From NCBI RefSeq assembly GCF_004349055.1, contig NZ_SMKX01000066.1, positions 1-40,861 on the forward strand: DNA of 40,861 nucleotides, read 5' to 3'. Source of the DNA: Kribbella antibiotica (GTDB lineage: Bacteria; Actinomycetota; Actinomycetes; Propionibacteriales; Kribbellaceae). Both the position numbers and the translations under genes were made by a program. This document shows, in pieces, positions 39,786-40,861 of this stretch (within the stretch, counting starts at the first letter, position 1; each line of letters starts with the position of its first letter). The notes beneath the pieces were generated by a model. That model was not told the DNA's origin. It saw only the letters and a list, made by a program, of their open reading frames with translations, and made no database searches.

Positions 39786-40861
39786 ATGGACGCCCCACGC
39801 CCCGTGTCCCCCTTCGCCGCTGGCCCGGTCGCCGCAGTCGCCGCCGGACTGGCCGTCGTACTGACTGTTCTGTCCGGCCGGTACGGCTATCACCGCGACG
39901 AGCTCTACTTCCTCGTCGCCGGCCAGAAGCTGGATTGGGGGTACGTCGATCAGCCGCCCCTAACGCCGCTGCTGGCGCGCATCTCCACGGAGCTCTTCGG
40001 CAACACCCCCATGGGGCTCCGCGTAGTCGCCACGCTCGCGAGCGCCGCCACCGTCATCGTGATCGCCCTACTGGCCCGCGAATTCGGCAGTGCGCGCTCT
40101 GGCCAGCAAGTGGCCGCCGTGTGCGCCGCAGTCTCCGGCTTCCTGCCCGGCGTGGGCCACATGGTTTCCACAGCGACCTTCGACCTGCTGGCCTGGATGC
40201 TGATCGCTCTCTTCGCCGTCAAGCTCCTGCGCACCCACGACACCCGCTACTGGTTAGCACTCGGCCTAACCGCGGGAGTTGCCCTGGAGAACAAGTACCT
40301 CGTCGTCCTGCCCGTCGCGGCGCTCCTCGTGGCACTCCTGTTGGTGGGCCCACGCTCGGTGCTCCGCACCTGGTGGTTCCCCGCCGGCCTGGTCATAGCC
40401 GGTGTGGTGGCGCTGCCCAACGTCATCTGGCAGTTCCAGCACGGCTGGCCCCAGCTGACGGTCGCCACCGGCATCAGCGAAGACGACGGCACCGAGAACC
40501 GCATCATGTTCATCCCCCTGCAAGTCCTCCAGCTAGCGCCCCTCCTACTCCCCGTCTGGGTAGCTGGCTTCCGCAGACTGTGGAAGCTCCAGTGGCCAAG
40601 AGCAGTAGCACTCGCCTACCCCGTGCTCTGTATCGCCGTACTGGCCACCGGCGGCAAGTCCTACTACGCCCTACCGCTCCTCTACGTCCTCATGGCCGCA
40701 GGCGCCGAGCCCACCCTCACCTGGGTGGTGACTCACAAACCGCTTGCCGCCACCGCACTCGCTTTCACCGCGGTCACCTCCGCGATCTTCACCCTCCCCG
40801 TCCTCCCCACCTCCGCCGTCAACCTCGTCATCCCCGTCAACCAGGAGCAAGGCGAACAACT
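39786..40861 (+). CDS. GT39/ArnT-like membrane glycosyltransferase, 3' truncated
   Basis: 358 residues to the contig edge, with no stop yet. YHRDELYFLVAGQKLDWGYV then DQPPLTPLLARI near residues 35-68 is the first loop of PMT/ArnT (GT39, GT83) family enzymes; the acidic D-E pair there binds the donor or metal. At least eight hydrophobic helices follow (TLASAATVIVIALLAR, LLAWMLIALFAVKLL, YLVVLPVAALLVALLL). These enzymes move a sugar from a polyprenyl phosphate to a protein or lipid outside the membrane. ATG 39786 has no clear ribosome site. Usual family length is about 500 residues, so the end is missing. Confidence 0.88.
   Translation, partial: MDAPRPVSPFAAGPVAAVAAGLAVVLTVLSGRYGYHRDELYFLVAGQKLDWGYVDQPPLTPLLARISTELFGNTPMGLRVVATLASAATVIVIALLAREFGSARSGQQVAAVCAAVSGFLPGVGHMVSTATFDLLAWMLIALFAVKLLRTHDTRYWLALGLTAGVALENKYLVVLPVAALLVALLLVGPRSVLRTWWFPAGLVIAGVVALPNVIWQFQHGWPQLTVATGISEDDGTENRIMFIPLQVLQLAPLLLPVWVAGFRRLWKLQWPRAVALAYPVLCIAVLATGGKSYYALPLLYVLMAAGAEPTLTWVVTHKPLAATALAFTAVTSAIFTLPVLPTSAVNLVIPVNQEQGEQ

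Noticed and set aside
1..40861. CRISPR arrays, tRNA, rRNA and insertion sequences
   Set aside because: I saw no regularly spaced repeats, no cloverleaf with CCA or anticodon arm, no rRNA-like blocks and no transposase.

Overview
The window is high-GC DNA with actinobacterial features: many GTG starts and one TTG start, GC-rich terminators, a GlnII-type glutamine synthetase with a GlnR-like box, phosphatidylinositol mannoside (PIM) genes, an EF-G2-like protein, and DUF2207 proteins with Gly-rich tails. Gene content and the frequent CGTAC words suggest a soil actinomycete of the Nocardioides/Kribbella type; the genus is a guess from style, not from a marker gene. The first 18 bases are a Tn5/Nextera mosaic-end remnant, so this is an assembled contig end. 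The right end cuts a gene.

Layout. 1-3.8 kb: short-chain dehydrogenase fragment, esterase-like protein, a MOSC gene broken by a frameshift, a cyclase/kynurenine-formamidase-like protein with altered metal ligands, a VOC protein, a small membrane protein and TspO. 3.8-8.4 kb: a GntR/LacI-hybrid regulator divergent from a Tat-exported family 8 polysaccharide lyase, then glnII with a GlnR-like box, a strong leader hairpin and a terminator. 8.4-11.2 kb: accessory island with a Fic protein, its HTH partner and a palindromic operator, then an 18-codon small ORF coupled to an unrecognised helical protein. 11.2-19.3 kb: GNAT, secreted CBM35-GH105 glycoside hydrolase, two tandem DUF2207 membrane proteins and an EF-G2-like GTPase.

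19.3-20.0 kb has no convincing gene. It holds a 680-bp structure: two imperfect inverted arms of about 175 bp, with three AT-rich hairpins between them. 20.0-23.0 kb is a tightly coupled four-gene operon (two paralogous small membrane proteins, a membrane-anchored TPR protein and a TPR-AAA+ ATPase, all with 4-bp overlaps) for which I know no function. These two regions are the best candidates for something undescribed.

23.0-33.7 kb: HIT protein, secreted ricin-type lectin, then an actinobacterial PIM cluster in the order thrS-HIT-pgsA-patA-pimA on the minus strand. It is split by a lipoprotein, an HTH-membrane-sensor protein and a small conserved protein in one place, and by an XRE regulator with an NAD(P)H oxidoreductase in another. 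ThrS and HIT overlap by 4 bp; PgsA, PatA and PimA would make phosphatidylinositol phosphate and add the first mannose and acyl groups.

33.8-40.9 kb: DedA membrane protein, a MinD/ParA-like ATPase with a long Pro-rich tail, a LuxR-type two-component system whose kinase has an extra C-terminal membrane-anchored extracytoplasmic domain, a second GntR/LacI hybrid regulator and, divergent from it across a palindrome, a truncated GT39-like glycosyltransferase. No rRNA, tRNA or CRISPR array was seen.
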